DNA from: CAYMDP01 sp964389375
GTDB taxonomy: Bacteria > Bdellovibrionota > Bdellovibrionia > Bdellovibrionales > UBA1609
Assembly (NCBI GenBank): GCA_964389375.1
Contig: CAYMDP010000004.1
Coordinates: 1-64,000 of the forward strand
Length of the DNA: 64,000 nt
Direction of reading: 5' to 3'
The notes beneath the pieces are model-generated. The model worked only from the letters and a program-made list of their open reading frames with translations, made no database searches and had not been told where the DNA came from. This document shows positions 7,720 through 16,994 of the stretch, one piece after another (the first letter of the stretch is position 1; each line of letters starts with the position of its first letter). Made by a program: the position numbers and the translations under genes.

Positions 7720-9399
7720 ATGTCCCACGAAATTATCTACACCATGAAAGGTGTCGGGAAAGTCTACCCTCCAAATCAATATGTTTTAAAGGATATTTAC
7801 CTCTCTTATTTTTATGGCGCAAAAATTGGAGTGCTTGGACTTAACGGATCCGGAAAATCGACTTTATTAAAGATTATGGCTGGCGCCGATCAAGATTTTA
7901 TTGGTGAAGCCTTCCCAGCCCGCGACTTTCGCGTCGGTTACCTCGAGCAAGAGCCCAAACTGGATGCCAGTAAAAACGTAAAAGAAAATATTCTTGAAGG
8001 CATGGGAGAGCTTCCAAAGCTGCTCCAAGAATTCAATGATATTTCAAATCTTCTGTGTGATGAAAACCTGGATCCTAATAAAATGGAAAAACTGATCGAT
8101 CGCCAAGGGGTCGTTCAAGAAAAGCTTGAAGCGCTTGGTGGTTGGGAAGTGGATCAAAAAATTGATCAAGCCATGGAAGCGCTTCGTTGTCCGGATGGGG
8201 AGTCTTCGGTTGAGAATCTTTCTGGGGGAGAAAAGCGACGAGTTGCTTTGGCCAGACTTCTTTTATCGGATCCGGATATTTTACTTTTAGATGAGCCGAC
8301 GAATCATTTGGATGCGGAATCTGTGTCTTGGCTTGAACACTTTTTGGCTCAATTTCCAGGCACTGTCATCGCCGTGACCCACGATCGTTATTTTTTAGAT
8401 AACGTGGCCGGATGGATTCTAGAACTGGATCGAGGGCAAGGGATTCCGTGGAAGGGGAATTATTCATCTTGGCTCGAGCAAAAAGACGCTCGTATGGCGA
8501 ATGAGCAAAAATCTGACGACAGAAAGATGAAGACCTTAGAACGAGAGCTTGAATGGATTCGGATGTCGCCAAGAGCTCGGCAATCAAAGTCGAAGGCGAG
8601 AATCTCGGCTTACGAAAATCTGTTAAAAGAACCCAGCCAAGAGAAGCTCAAAGAGCTGCAGATTTACATTCCCCCAGGGCCTCGTCTTGGAGAAATCGTT
8701 ATCGAAGCTAAAGATGTATTTAAAGCTTACGGAGATAAAGTTCTGTTTGAGAATCTAAACTTCTCGATTCCTCGTGGCGCGATCGTAGGTATTATCGGCC
8801 CCAACGGTGCAGGTAAAACGACTCTATTTAAGATGATCACCGAAAATGAGAAGGCTGACTCAGGAAGCTTTAAAGTCGGTGAGACAGTCAAGCTAGCTTA
8901 TATGGATCAGGCCCGCGATAAAGTCAGTCCGGATAAGACCGTGTGGGAAGATATTTCTGGGGGCAATGACATCATCTCTTTAGGCGCGAAAGAAGTGGCC
9001 TCGCGGGCTTATGTCTCTTGGTTTAACTTCTCAGGCTCGGATCAACAAAAACGAGTCAAAGATCTTTCGGGTGGAGAAAAGAACCGTTTGTATCTGGCGA
9101 AGATGCTTCAGACCGGTGGAAACGTTCTTCTTCTGGATGAGCCCACGAATGATTTGGACGTCAATACCATGAGAGCTCTTGAAGAAGCGATCCTAGAGTT
9201 TGGTGGATCGGTCTTGGTTATTTCCCATGATCGTTGGTTTTTAGATCGGATCTGTACTCACATTATGGCCTTTGAAGGCGATAGCCATGTGGAATTCTTT
9301 AATGGAAACTACTCCGAGTACGAGGCGGATCTTAAAAAGCGTCTTGGTGTTGATGTGATTCAGCCGAAGCGAATCAAATACCGTAAGATTAAGAATTAG
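7720..9399 (+). CDS. ettA: Energy-dependent translational throttle protein EttA (ABC-F)
   Basis: A soluble ABC-F ATPase of 559 residues that binds the ribosomal E site and gates the first elongation steps according to ATP/ADP level. Two ATPase domains are complete: Walker A GLNGSGKS at 40-47 with signature LSGGEKRRVALARL and LLLDEPTNHLDA, then GPNGAGKTT, LSGGEKNRLYLAK and LLLDEPTNDLD. Length and the long inter-domain linker match EttA rather than Uup. I start at the ATG at 7720, directly after GAAGGAGG; the 24 codons upstream of it in the open frame are not conserved-looking. Confidence 0.96.
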   Translation: MSHEIIYTMKGVGKVYPPNQYVLKDIYLSYFYGAKIGVLGLNGSGKSTLLKIMAGADQDFIGEAFPARDFRVGYLEQEPKLDASKNVKENILEGMGELPKLLQEFNDISNLLCDENLDPNKMEKLIDRQGVVQEKLEALGGWEVDQKIDQAMEALRCPDGESSVENLSGGEKRRVALARLLLSDPDILLLDEPTNHLDAESVSWLEHFLAQFPGTVIAVTHDRYFLDNVAGWILELDRGQGIPWKGNYSSWLEQKDARMANEQKSDDRKMKTLERELEWIRMSPRARQSKSKARISAYENLLKEPSQEKLKELQIYIPPGPRLGEIVIEAKDVFKAYGDKVLFENLNFSIPRGAIVGIIGPNGAGKTTLFKMITENEKADSGSFKVGETVKLAYMDQARDKVSPDKTVWEDISGGNDIISLGAKEVASRAYVSWFNFSGSDQQKRVKDLSGGEKNRLYLAKMLQTGGNVLLLDEPTNDLDVNTMRALEEAILEFGGSVLVISHDRWFLDRICTHIMAFEGDSHVEFFNGNYSEYEADLKKRLGVDVIQPKRIKYRKIKN

Positions 9400-9431
9400 G
9401 TCCTGGGGACTGACTGGCTTAAGAGGCAGGA

Positions 9432-9983
9432 CTAGGCGACTTTGGCGGGTTCATCCAGTCTGGCCTTTAGCTCTTGATCAAGGCTAAGATAAAACTCTTT
9501 AATTTGGCTGAATTTATCTGCGAGCTTTTTTTGGCTGGCTGAATCAAGCTGGTTTGCAAGATCCGGGTGGGTCTGTTTTGCAAGCTTGCGATAAACGCGT
9601 TTTAACGAGGGGCGAGAGATCATCTCGGGCACAGTCTCTCCCAACTCCTTATAGAGTACCTTAATCATTTCAAATGAACTTAGACTGAGGTTGAGGATAT
9701 GAAGCTCTGGAACCCTAGGTCCTTCTGTTTTCTTTGGTCGAGTATCTTCTTTAGGCTTTTCAGAGACCTTTCGCTCATTCGCTTTATATGCGAACTGAAT
9801 CTTGAAGGCTTTGGACTTAGATCCGATGGAATCTTTAAGCTCGATTTTATGGAAGGGGAATTGAAAACCCGTCTTAAATAGCTCATCGGAGGTCGCCGTG
9901 GAATTATAAGTCTCCTGGGCTTCGAACTGAGGTTCAACCAGGTACTCGTTAAGAATGTCTTGAAAGGACTTTTCCCTAGCCAT
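9432..9983 (-). CDS. J-domain protein
   Basis: A 183-residue cytosolic protein with a C-terminal J-domain, which would stimulate the ATPase of a DnaK-type chaperone. The invariant HPD is at 139-141, preceded by the basic helix SLKRVYRKLAKQ and followed by the helix ending QIKEFY. The N-terminal 100 residues are charged and match nothing I know. I use the ATG at 9983; an ATG 21 bases upstream is in frame. The gene converges on ettA, with 32 bases between stops. It is probably an accessory co-chaperone, not DnaJ, since the Gly/Phe and zinc regions are missing. Confidence 0.8.
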   Translation of the reverse strand: MAREKSFQDILNEYLVEPQFEAQETYNSTATSDELFKTGFQFPFHKIELKDSIGSKSKAFKIQFAYKANERKVSEKPKEDTRPKKTEGPRVPELHILNLSLSSFEMIKVLYKELGETVPEMISRPSLKRVYRKLAKQTHPDLANQLDSASQKKLADKFSQIKEFYLSLDQELKARLDEPAKVA

Positions 9984-10116
9984 AATGACCTTTCGGAAGA
10001 TCAAAATCTAAATTTGAGTCGAGATTTTGACTCCCTTTTTAGCTGTTTGGAATAAGCAAAATGAGCTGTTTTGAAGGGAAGCTTTGGGTTTTCAGAGGGG
10101 GATTTTAGGTTTTCAG

Positions 10117-10160
10117 AGGGGAAAAATGGTGTTTTTGGGCGAAAAACTCACTTTTCCCCT
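10117..10160 (+). promoter_or_regulatory. Nested inverted repeat upstream of the SWIB gene
   Basis: AGGGGAAAA (10117-10125) pairs with TTTTCCCCT (10152-10160), and inside it GTTTTT pairs with AAAAAC around a GGGC-type loop. Just upstream GGTTTTCAGAGGGG occurs twice as a direct repeat. It lies between divergent genes, upstream of the mapped-looking SWIB promoter, so a protein-binding site is more likely than a terminator. Confidence 0.4.
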
Positions 10161-10190
10161 ATAGAAAGCAGTTTTTTGTTTGATTTTTAT

Positions 10191-10219
10191 TTGGACATAA
10201 TTCCTCATATGAGTATGAT
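10191..10219 (+). promoter_or_regulatory. Sigma-70-type promoter for the SWIB gene
   Basis: TTGGAC (10191-10196), a 17-base spacer, and TATGAT (10214-10219), ending 46 bases before the start codon. The spacing and hexamers are close to consensus. Confidence 0.65.
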
Positions 10220-10265
10220 TATTTTGTGAGAATAAACAAAATGCTAACTTTCCTGGGAGGGATTA

Positions 10266-10649
10266 ATGGCAAAAAAGAAGAAGGCAACTAAGAAGGCCAC
10301 AAAAAAAGCGACTAAGAAGGCGACTAAAAAAGCCACTAAGAAAGCTACAAAAAAAGCGACTAAGAAAGCCGCTAAGACAACTAAAAAAGGGACTGCTAAA
10401 AGAAAGCCAAATGCTGCTTTCATGAGACCTTTGACTCCAAGTGCGGCTTTGGCTGCGGTTGTTGGCGCAAGCCCACTTCCTCGCACTCAAGTTGTTAAGA
10501 AGCTTTGGGCCTACATCCGTAAGCACAACCTTCAAGACGCTAAGAACCGAAGAAACATCAATGCAGATGCAAAGCTAAAGACCATTTTCGGTAAGGCAAC
10601 TGTATCTATGTTTGAAATGACTAAGATCGTTAGCCGTCACTTAAGCTAG
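10266..10649 (+). CDS. SWIB/MDM2-domain protein with histone-like tail
   Basis: A 127-residue probable chromatin protein. Residues 1-47 are almost only Lys, Ala and Thr in repeats of KKAT, like the C-terminal tails of bacterial histone H1-like proteins, and should bind DNA non-specifically. Residues 49-127 form a SWIB domain (MRPLTPSAALAAVVG, then LPRTQVVKKLWAYIRKHNLQ). SWIB domains are best known in Chlamydiae, plants and Bdellovibrio-type bacteria. It has its own promoter, a GGGAGG ribosome-binding site and a strong terminator, so it is a well-expressed single gene. The repeats run in DNA as AAAAAAGCGACT-type units that could slip. Confidence 0.9.
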   Translation: MAKKKKATKKATKKATKKATKKATKKATKKATKKAAKTTKKGTAKRKPNAAFMRPLTPSAALAAVVGASPLPRTQVVKKLWAYIRKHNLQDAKNRRNINADAKLKTIFGKATVSMFEMTKIVSRHLS

Positions 10650-10681
10650 ACGAAACCTAGAGAACTAAGGTTCTTTATGAG

Positions 10682-10716
10682 AAGGCCCATATAGAGATAT
10701 ATGGGCCTTTCTTTTT
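10682..10716 (+). terminator. Rho-independent terminator of the SWIB gene
   Basis: A perfect 12-base stem AAGGCCCATATA / TATATGGGCCTT with a GAGA loop, followed by TTCTTTTT, 32 bases after the SWIB stop codon. Confidence 0.92.
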
Positions 10717-10903
10717 GCCCCTGTAAAAGATCCCTAGGTGTCAAAAATGTTCCAGACACTTCCCTTCAGCTCAAGTCCTCTCAGGGCCTGAGGGAGCTCT
10801 TAAAGCCCTCTCAGATTCATTTCTTATAGGCATATGAATTGCTTAAGGAATCTCCATCAATTCAATCTGAACGAGCCCCTCAGGGCAAAATGGAGAACTC
10901 TGG

Positions 10904-11128
10904 ATGCCCCACCTCTTATTGGCTCTACTTTTTTTGACCTCTCCTCAGTTGCTGGCCCTCGACTTTGAAAAAGAAATTGCAAGGCAAGAGCGGGTGAGTG
11001 TTCGGATTGTGGATTCAATCAAAAGCCCAGAGGCCTCGGATCTAGATCGCTATAGCCAAAACGAAGATCTATCTCAGCCTGATAAAGGCTTGAAAGTCGC
11101 CCTGCTCCCTGCCAAAAAGAAGAAGTGA
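10904..11128 (+). CDS. Small exported protein
   Basis: A 74-residue product with a clear signal peptide (hydrophobic 3-18, cleavage near LLALD) and a short charged mature part ending in four lysines. It has no recognisable domain. Its stop overlaps the Nudix gene start (GTGA), which supports real translation. Function unknown; it may be little more than a leader that couples translation to the Nudix gene. Confidence 0.6.
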   Translation: MPHLLLALLFLTSPQLLALDFEKEIARQERVSVRIVDSIKSPEASDLDRYSQNEDLSQPDKGLKVALLPAKKKK

Positions 11129-11610
11129 AAGCACTAAATTTGAAGCCTGGATTTAATGTTCGGGTCTATGGCATTTTATTAAATACATCGGCTCTTGATC
11201 GCTGGCCCTCGGACTGCCAGGTTCTTTTGATTCATGAACGGATCAAGGGGAAGGATCTGACCAAATTCCCTGGTGGGGGCGTCGAAACTGGAGAAGCCCC
11301 TGAGGAGGCTCTGGTTCGAGAGCTTGTCGAAGAGGCCAGTTTAGATGTAGAGCTTGGCCCCTTCTTTTATACGTCTAAAAAATTTCACCGCTCTTATTTT
11401 CGCCCCCAACAGTTGATAAGCCTTTATTGGAGAATCCTTCCTAAAGATCCAAAACTCGATCTGCTCAGCATAGAATTAAAGCCTAGCAAGTCTTTAGAGG
11501 ACGGGAGTCGCATTCGGTTTCAATGGCATCTTATTAAGGATTTAGATGCTGGGGACCTGTCACATCCTCTAGATCGAGAAGTGTTAGAAGAATTGAAGGC
11601 TCGTCTGTAG
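11125..11610 (+). CDS. Nudix hydrolase
   Basis: A 161-residue cytosolic pyrophosphohydrolase for nucleoside-diphosphate-linked compounds. The Nudix box spans residues 51-73: a G-x5-E beginning at GGGVETGE, then REL-V-EE with the metal-binding glutamates. The last glycine of the consensus (G-hydrophobic) is replaced by Ser in EEASL, a minor deviation. The start is a GTG overlapping the stop of the small exported protein. The substrate is not predictable from sequence; map follows 71 bases downstream with its own ribosome-binding site. Confidence 0.88.
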   Translation: MKALNLKPGFNVRVYGILLNTSALDRWPSDCQVLLIHERIKGKDLTKFPGGGVETGEAPEEALVRELVEEASLDVELGPFFYTSKKFHRSYFRPQQLISLYWRILPKDPKLDLLSIELKPSKSLEDGSRIRFQWHLIKDLDAGDLSHPLDREVLEELKARL

Positions 11611-11681
11611 ACTTGCCGGGTTTTGGTCCATTTGTTATGCTGCCCAGCACGCAATAGAGCTGATGTACTCAAGGAGAAATT

Positions 11682-12452
11682 TTGACCCCGCTGAAACCCG
11701 ATGAGATTAAATTGATGCGTGAAACCTGTCGGCTTGCCGCCAGGGTCCTAAAGTATACGGGAAGCCATGTGAGGGCGGGGATTACAACAAATGAGCTCGA
11801 TCGAATCGCCGAAGACTACACGCAAAAATTGGGCGCAAGCTCGGCTCCATTAGGTTACCACGGTTTTCCAAAATCCATTTGCACCTCCGTTAACCACTGT
11901 ATCTGCCATGGAGTTCCAGACTCGACGGTCCTTAAAGAGGGAGATGTAGTCAATATTGATATAACGACCTTCAAGGATGGGTTTCACGGAGACACATCGG
12001 CCACTTTTTTTGTCGGGAATGTTTCGGATGAAGCAAAAGACCTAACGGATTGTGCCTTTCAAGCGATGCATAAAGGGATTGAGGCCATTCGTCCCTCTGG
12101 AACGACTGGAGATATTGGTTTTGCCATCAGTAAATTCGTCACTAAGCGGGGATATTATGTGGTTCGTGATATCGGAGGCCACGGCATCGGCCGTAAGTTT
12201 CACGATGAGCCCTTTGTTCCATCTTATGGAAAAAAGGGTCGTGGCGAGCCCTTGATCCCCTGGACCTGCATTACTGTTGAGCCCATGGTCAATCAGACTT
12301 CAGCCGGAATGATCGAAAAATCTATACCCGAATCCTCGATCAAATATTACGAAACCGAGGACGCTTGTCTGTCGGCGCAATTCGAGCACACGGTTTTGAT
12401 TACAGACACTGGCTACGAAGTTTTGACCCTATTGCCCGAAGGGTCTTCTTAA
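11682..12452 (+). CDS. map: Type I methionine aminopeptidase
   Basis: Removes the initiator methionine from nascent proteins. All five metal ligands are in place: Asp93, Asp104, His167, Glu200 and Glu235, in the segments NIDIT, GDTSATF, GGHGIG, TVEPM and QFEHT. The 256-residue size is that of the bacterial type I enzyme, without the N-terminal SH3-binding extension. The start is a TTG at 11682 with AAGGAG 6 bases upstream. About 20 residues between 205 and 230 (MIEKSIPESSIKYYETEDAC) form a slightly longer insertion than in E. coli. Confidence 0.97.
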   Translation: MTPLKPDEIKLMRETCRLAARVLKYTGSHVRAGITTNELDRIAEDYTQKLGASSAPLGYHGFPKSICTSVNHCICHGVPDSTVLKEGDVVNIDITTFKDGFHGDTSATFFVGNVSDEAKDLTDCAFQAMHKGIEAIRPSGTTGDIGFAISKFVTKRGYYVVRDIGGHGIGRKFHDEPFVPSYGKKGRGEPLIPWTCITVEPMVNQTSAGMIEKSIPESSIKYYETEDACLSAQFEHTVLITDTGYEVLTLLPEGSS

Positions 12453-12638
12453 GGCCAGGCTTGTGCGATGCGTATCAGATCCATTTTCCCTCTGACATCC
12501 CTATGGCTTGTGGGCTGAACTCGAAATGGCGGTGTTCTTGACTGACCATCGGGCTATTTGGACTTGGAATTTTCATTCATTTCTGTCATTGTGGGTCGAA
12601 ATAATTTCCAATTTAGATCCAGAAAAAAGGAGCTTTCA

Positions 12639-14033
12639 GTGAGAGAGGTAACTCGAATGAAGACGAAGACCCCGGTTCGGCCCATGCCCATTAAAATTAA
12701 AAAAACGACTCAGCTTGATTATCGCGTGTGCCAAGAGGCTATGGATAATCCCAAAAAATTCGATGAGCTTGCTCGTTGGGGTCGTGAAGAGATCATGATC
12801 GCTGAAACTGAAATGCCTGGCCTTGTGGCTTTAAGATCTGAGTTCGGAAAATCAAAGCCCTTAAAAGGTGCAAGAATTGCCGGTTGTCTTCATATGACGA
12901 TTCAAACCGCAGTTCTTATGGAGACTCTAATCCATCTTGGTGCCGAGATTCGCTGGAGTTCTTGCAATATCTTTTCGACACAAGACCATGCAGCGGTTGC
13001 GATGGCTGCGGCCGGAATTCCTGTTTTTGCTTGGAAAGGCGAAACTGAGGAAGAGGCCAACTGGTGTATTGAGCAGACCATCACAGGTTGGGGAAAAGAA
13101 GGCTTTAATTTGATCCTTGATGATGGCGGTGATTTGACCAATATGATGCATGAGCCTCGCTTTGCAGCTTTGATGAAAAACATCGTCGGAATTAGCGAAG
13201 AGACAACAACAGGTGTTCATAACCTAGAAAAAATGTTGAAAAATGGAAAACTAAAAGCCCCTGCAATCAACGTAAATGATTCTGTGACGAAGTCTAAATT
13301 CGACAACCTTTACGGTTGCCGCGAGTCTTTGGCTGATGGAATCAAACGCGCGACAGATGTTATGCTCGCTGGAAAAGTTGCCGTCGTTGCGGGCTTCGGG
13401 GATGTTGGAAAAGGTTCTGCAGCGTCTTTAAGAAACTACGGATCTCGAGTTCTTATCACCGAAATCGATCCAATCTGTGCGCTTCAAGCCGCAATGGAAG
13501 GCTATGAAGTGGTCACAATGGAACAAGCCGCGCCTCTTGCTGACATTTTTGTCACAGCGACCGGTTGCATGGATATTTTGACTGAGAAACATTTCTCGAA
13601 AATGAAGAGTGGAGCGATTGTGTGTAACATCGGTCACTTTGACGTCGAGATCGATATGGCCTGGTTGAATAAGAATACAAAAGCTCGTGAGATTAAACCT
13701 CAGGTGGATATCCACGCTTTTAAAGATGGTCGTCAGATCATCGTATTGGCGAAAGGTCGCCTGGTGAATTTGGGCTGTGGAACAGGACATCCGTCTTTCG
13801 TTATGAGCAACTCATTTACCAACCAGGTGATGGCTCAGATCGATCTTTGGCAAAACGGCAAGAAATACCAAGACGTTGGTGTTTACCGACTTCCTAAAGA
13901 GCTCGACGAGAAAGTGGCAGCCCTTCACCTCGAAAAGATCGGCGTGAATTTGTCAAAGCTTACGGACAAACAGGCGAAGTACTTAGGAATGGATAAAAAA
14001 GGTCCATTTAAGCCTGAGCATTACCGCTACTAA
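12639..14033 (+). CDS. ahcY: Adenosylhomocysteinase
   Basis: Hydrolyses S-adenosylhomocysteine to adenosine and homocysteine and so relieves product inhibition of methyltransferases. The 464-residue protein shows the substrate-binding GCLHMTIQTAVL and SSCNIFSTQDHAAVA segments, the NAD-binding VVAGFGDVGKGSA Rossmann loop, and the C-terminal DKKGPFKPEHYRY that closes the neighbouring subunit's site. I take the GTG at 12639 because AAGGAG lies 6 bases upstream; an ATG at 12657 with GAGAGG is the alternative. No S-adenosylhomocysteine riboswitch could be made out in 12453-12638. A strong terminator follows. Confidence 0.96.
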   Translation: MREVTRMKTKTPVRPMPIKIKKTTQLDYRVCQEAMDNPKKFDELARWGREEIMIAETEMPGLVALRSEFGKSKPLKGARIAGCLHMTIQTAVLMETLIHLGAEIRWSSCNIFSTQDHAAVAMAAAGIPVFAWKGETEEEANWCIEQTITGWGKEGFNLILDDGGDLTNMMHEPRFAALMKNIVGISEETTTGVHNLEKMLKNGKLKAPAINVNDSVTKSKFDNLYGCRESLADGIKRATDVMLAGKVAVVAGFGDVGKGSAASLRNYGSRVLITEIDPICALQAAMEGYEVVTMEQAAPLADIFVTATGCMDILTEKHFSKMKSGAIVCNIGHFDVEIDMAWLNKNTKAREIKPQVDIHAFKDGRQIIVLAKGRLVNLGCGTGHPSFVMSNSFTNQVMAQIDLWQNGKKYQDVGVYRLPKELDEKVAALHLEKIGVNLSKLTDKQAKYLGMDKKGPFKPEHYRY

Positions 14034-14112
14034 AAAGTGCTCTGCACCTTTTCCTTGGTCCCTCGGCAATGGGGGGCAAAGGAAAACGGAAAAAAATTGA
14101 TGAGTTCAGTGA

Positions 14113-14142
14113 AAGCGGCTTCGAAAGAAGCCGCTTTTTTTT
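14113..14142 (+). terminator. Rho-independent terminator after ahcY
   Basis: A perfect 10-base stem AAGCGGCTTC / GAAGCCGCTT with a GAAA tetraloop and a run of T. It lies 80 bases past the ahcY stop and could also serve the converging protease gene. Confidence 0.92.
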
Positions 14143-14168
14143 AAAGAATGCTGAATCGAAGTCAGGGC

Positions 14169-16994
14169 CTAATCCAGAATTCTTAATTCGACTCCGGACT
14201 TTGTATTACATAGATAAACCATTTTTGAATTCCCTTGTTCATCGATATTGGGGTTTCTTCCCAAGCAGTCTGCAGGAATTGAAATCGTATACCTTAGTGG
14301 GCTTTTTAGTTGTCCATCCTGGTCTAGGAAGTAGACCAGACTGGTCCTAGAAAACAGAGGGCTATTATCAAAAAACAAAGCCGGGCGTTTTTCAGGGCCA
14401 AGTGTTAGGGGGACAAAGAGTTGTTTAAATATAGATCCCGGCAAAAAGGTCGATCTAAAGACGGGAATCTTCGAGTCAATAGTTCGTCCAATCCAGTTTC
14501 CTTGAACTCTTAAGGCCGTCGTCGTTTCAGTAAAATTCACAACTTCAGATCCGCGAACAAAGGTTTGAATGCTTCCAATAATCTGTTCTTCGGAAAGGGG
14601 AAAGCTTGTCTGAATCTCTAAGAACTGCTGATTTTTTAAAACAAGTGAGCGCGAGACAGTGTTTGTGTAAATCCCCTGAAACGAGCTGCGCAACTCGAGT
14701 TTTGCTTCACTTAAATCCCAGGCTTCTTGAATCGAATTTCTAGACAGATCGTTGGGTCTTGAATCGAGGCGACTTAGGTCTTCGATTTGAAGGGGATGAC
14801 TTAAGGTTTTGATAGTTTGGGTCATAAGTTCGACATTGATTCCTCGACCCAGCCTAAACATAAGATTAAGCTTCCCATCTTTTCGATTCTGCTGACTCTG
14901 AACTGCGAAGCCGAGGACTTCAACGTCTTGGGTCTCATCGCCTTTAAGGACCGACCGAACATACTTTTCAAAGGCTCTAGACATTAGAGTTCTGGTTTGA
15001 AGTGTCCAGATCCCTTTGTCGTTTTTTACCGGATTTAGATAATAGATTCGACGAGCTTCGAAGTTTTGTTCAAAGTCCAAAGGGTTCGGACTTAGATCGG
15101 CCTTTGGAATCAAAGCTGTATCCCAGTAGACCGGAACTTTTATTGATCCAAGCTCGGGGTGATCGATTCTTCCGATGACTAAATCAGAGGGGACGCGATA
15201 AGAAGGAACACTGCCCTCATAATCTAATGTAAAGCGATGCCGGATCTGAAAGCGATGATCTAAGTAAACAATATCGACATCTTTAACTTCACCCTTTTCA
15301 TCTGGGACCAGAACCATCAAAAAATAACTTTGCTCGGCCGTATCCAACCAATAACCGGCCAGGGGACTAAAACCTCCGAAAGGGCTTAAGGCATTCGGAA
15401 TGACCTGAGATAGAGTTTTGGCTTGCCCATTCTCGAGGCTGACAATGTTGACATTGATCGAGGAATCCTCATTTTTGCTCCAAGTCCAGTATTGAGCTTG
15501 GTTCGAAAGGCCCATGTTAGACAAAGTAAAAAGATCCGAAGCTTTTGTTTTTTCGGGCAGTCCTTGAATTGCGAAGATCTGCTTCGTAGCTTGCGTCAGA
15601 TTTTGAGAAAGCAGGACTTGGTGTTGATAAGACCTTTTAGCGATCATGACTTCATAGCTCAGACGATTCTCTAGATCCAGATTCTGCACTCGTCCTTTTG
15701 CTATGTAGTGGTCCGTTTGACCAATACGTTGAACAAATTGAAGGGACTGAAACTGAACTTTAGGGTTTTTGGACTGCACAGAGAAGTCCGAGGCCTTTGA
15801 AGGACGACCTTCAATTAAAATCGGGAGTTCGAATTGAAGACTTTTTGGATCGACCTCCACCTGTTCGATGCCTTTAAACACTGGCGCCTGGAATAAATTG
15901 AGTGAGGATTGTTGGGCGGCTCTCTCGATATGAAGCAAGCCATGGGAGACCTTTGGATAGCCTTCTTGGGCCGAGGCCAAAAGCCGAATTCGGATTTGTG
16001 AGGGAGTTTCTTCCGGATAAAGGCCGCGTAAGATGGCCGCAGCCCCGCTGACAAAGGGAGCTGCTTGTGAGGTTCCAGATTTTAGGTCATAGCCTTTTGG
16101 ACCAAAACGCTCTGAAGAAATATGAAGTGGCCAAATGCTGAGGATCTCTTGGCCAGGGGCCAACAGGTCAACATGTCCACCCCAGTTCGAAAACTTCGCA
16201 AGCTCCGCATTAAGTCCAATGGCTCCAACGCAGATGACGTCTTTGTATGCGCAGGGAAAAATCTGGCCCTCATGATGATCATTTCCAGCAGCTGCAACGA
16301 TGACCGCTCCTTGAGCAAAGGCTTTTTTAAAGACTGCTTCCACTTTTTCATTGTTTAGACTTCTCGGCCAACCCATAGAAAGGTGAATCACATCAGCCTT
16401 CATTGTGATTGCATGCTCCATCGCCAGGATCACTCGGTCAATTAGACCAACTGTGGGTCCAGCTGCGGGCACATTCGGGTCGGTGGCGCCACCTTCACGA
16501 TCATCATAGACCTTAAGAGGAAGAATTTGAATGCGGCTTGAAAGTCCTGAGATCCCTTCTGAATTATTTATCTCTGCGGCCATAATTCCGGCCATATGGC
16601 TGCCGTGCCCCTTATCATCAATGAACAAATTTTTGAGTCGGGGATTGCGCGCCTTAAAATCTAGACCCGGTAGAACTCGGCCCTTCAATTCGGGATGATC
16701 CTTGTCGAGGCCCGAATCAAGAATTGCGACGATAGGATCCTTTTTTAAAGCAGAATCGAAATTTCTCCAAAAAATTTTAGCCTTTGGACTAAGAGTGGTT
16801 TGGGTTTGATGAATATCATCCAAGTCTTCGACCACGACTTGGCCCGAGTTGAACAAGGGCCACTGAAAGCGAATATAAGGATCGTTGCTTGGAGCGCCCT
16901 CAAGACTTGTGGACGGAGTCAAAGAGGCAAAGCTTTTGAGGCCAATAAGAATAAGAGACAATAAAATTATAGGTTTCATCTTCAGTGACCTCAT
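14169..16994 (-). CDS. Exported subtilisin-like serine protease (S8), large
   Basis: A 941-residue exported protease. After a signal peptide (hydrophobic 8-24), the S8 domain holds the triad Asp93 (AILDSGLD), His130 (GHGSHMAG) and Ser309 (SGTSQAAPF), and the oxyanion Asn238 in AAAGND. About 600 residues after the catalytic domain are beta-rich and unassigned; they may be substrate-binding or surface modules. There is no obvious pro-domain. The ATG at 16994 overlaps the upstream stop as ATGA; the ATG at 16979, with GAGG upstream, is an alternative. It is coupled to the 1047-residue exported protein upstream, so the two may work together at or outside the cell surface. Confidence 0.9.
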   Translation of the reverse strand: MRSLKMKPIILLSLILIGLKSFASLTPSTSLEGAPSNDPYIRFQWPLFNSGQVVVEDLDDIHQTQTTLSPKAKIFWRNFDSALKKDPIVAILDSGLDKDHPELKGRVLPGLDFKARNPRLKNLFIDDKGHGSHMAGIMAAEINNSEGISGLSSRIQILPLKVYDDREGGATDPNVPAAGPTVGLIDRVILAMEHAITMKADVIHLSMGWPRSLNNEKVEAVFKKAFAQGAVIVAAAGNDHHEGQIFPCAYKDVICVGAIGLNAELAKFSNWGGHVDLLAPGQEILSIWPLHISSERFGPKGYDLKSGTSQAAPFVSGAAAILRGLYPEETPSQIRIRLLASAQEGYPKVSHGLLHIERAAQQSSLNLFQAPVFKGIEQVEVDPKSLQFELPILIEGRPSKASDFSVQSKNPKVQFQSLQFVQRIGQTDHYIAKGRVQNLDLENRLSYEVMIAKRSYQHQVLLSQNLTQATKQIFAIQGLPEKTKASDLFTLSNMGLSNQAQYWTWSKNEDSSINVNIVSLENGQAKTLSQVIPNALSPFGGFSPLAGYWLDTAEQSYFLMVLVPDEKGEVKDVDIVYLDHRFQIRHRFTLDYEGSVPSYRVPSDLVIGRIDHPELGSIKVPVYWDTALIPKADLSPNPLDFEQNFEARRIYYLNPVKNDKGIWTLQTRTLMSRAFEKYVRSVLKGDETQDVEVLGFAVQSQQNRKDGKLNLMFRLGRGINVELMTQTIKTLSHPLQIEDLSRLDSRPNDLSRNSIQEAWDLSEAKLELRSSFQGIYTNTVSRSLVLKNQQFLEIQTSFPLSEEQIIGSIQTFVRGSEVVNFTETTTALRVQGNWIGRTIDSKIPVFRSTFLPGSIFKQLFVPLTLGPEKRPALFFDNSPLFSRTSLVYFLDQDGQLKSPLRYTISIPADCLGRNPNIDEQGNSKMVYLCNTKSGVELRILD

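Noticed and set aside
10266..10400. CRISPR-like short repeats
   Set aside because: The periodicity is a coding repeat of KKAT, with no spacers and no cas genes in the window.
10244..10535. Two minus-strand reading frames of 80 and 90 codons
   Set aside because: They are antisense to the KKAT repeats of the SWIB gene; the repetitive DNA keeps several frames open. Their products are low-complexity Phe/Leu/Ala or Ser/Phe/Leu strings.
10738..10759. GTGTC...GACAC inverted repeat
   Set aside because: Five-base arms with a 12-base interval and only one copy seen here; too weak to call an element.
12453..12638. S-adenosylhomocysteine riboswitch before ahcY
   Set aside because: I looked for the conserved pseudoknot elements and did not find them; a covariance-model search would settle it.
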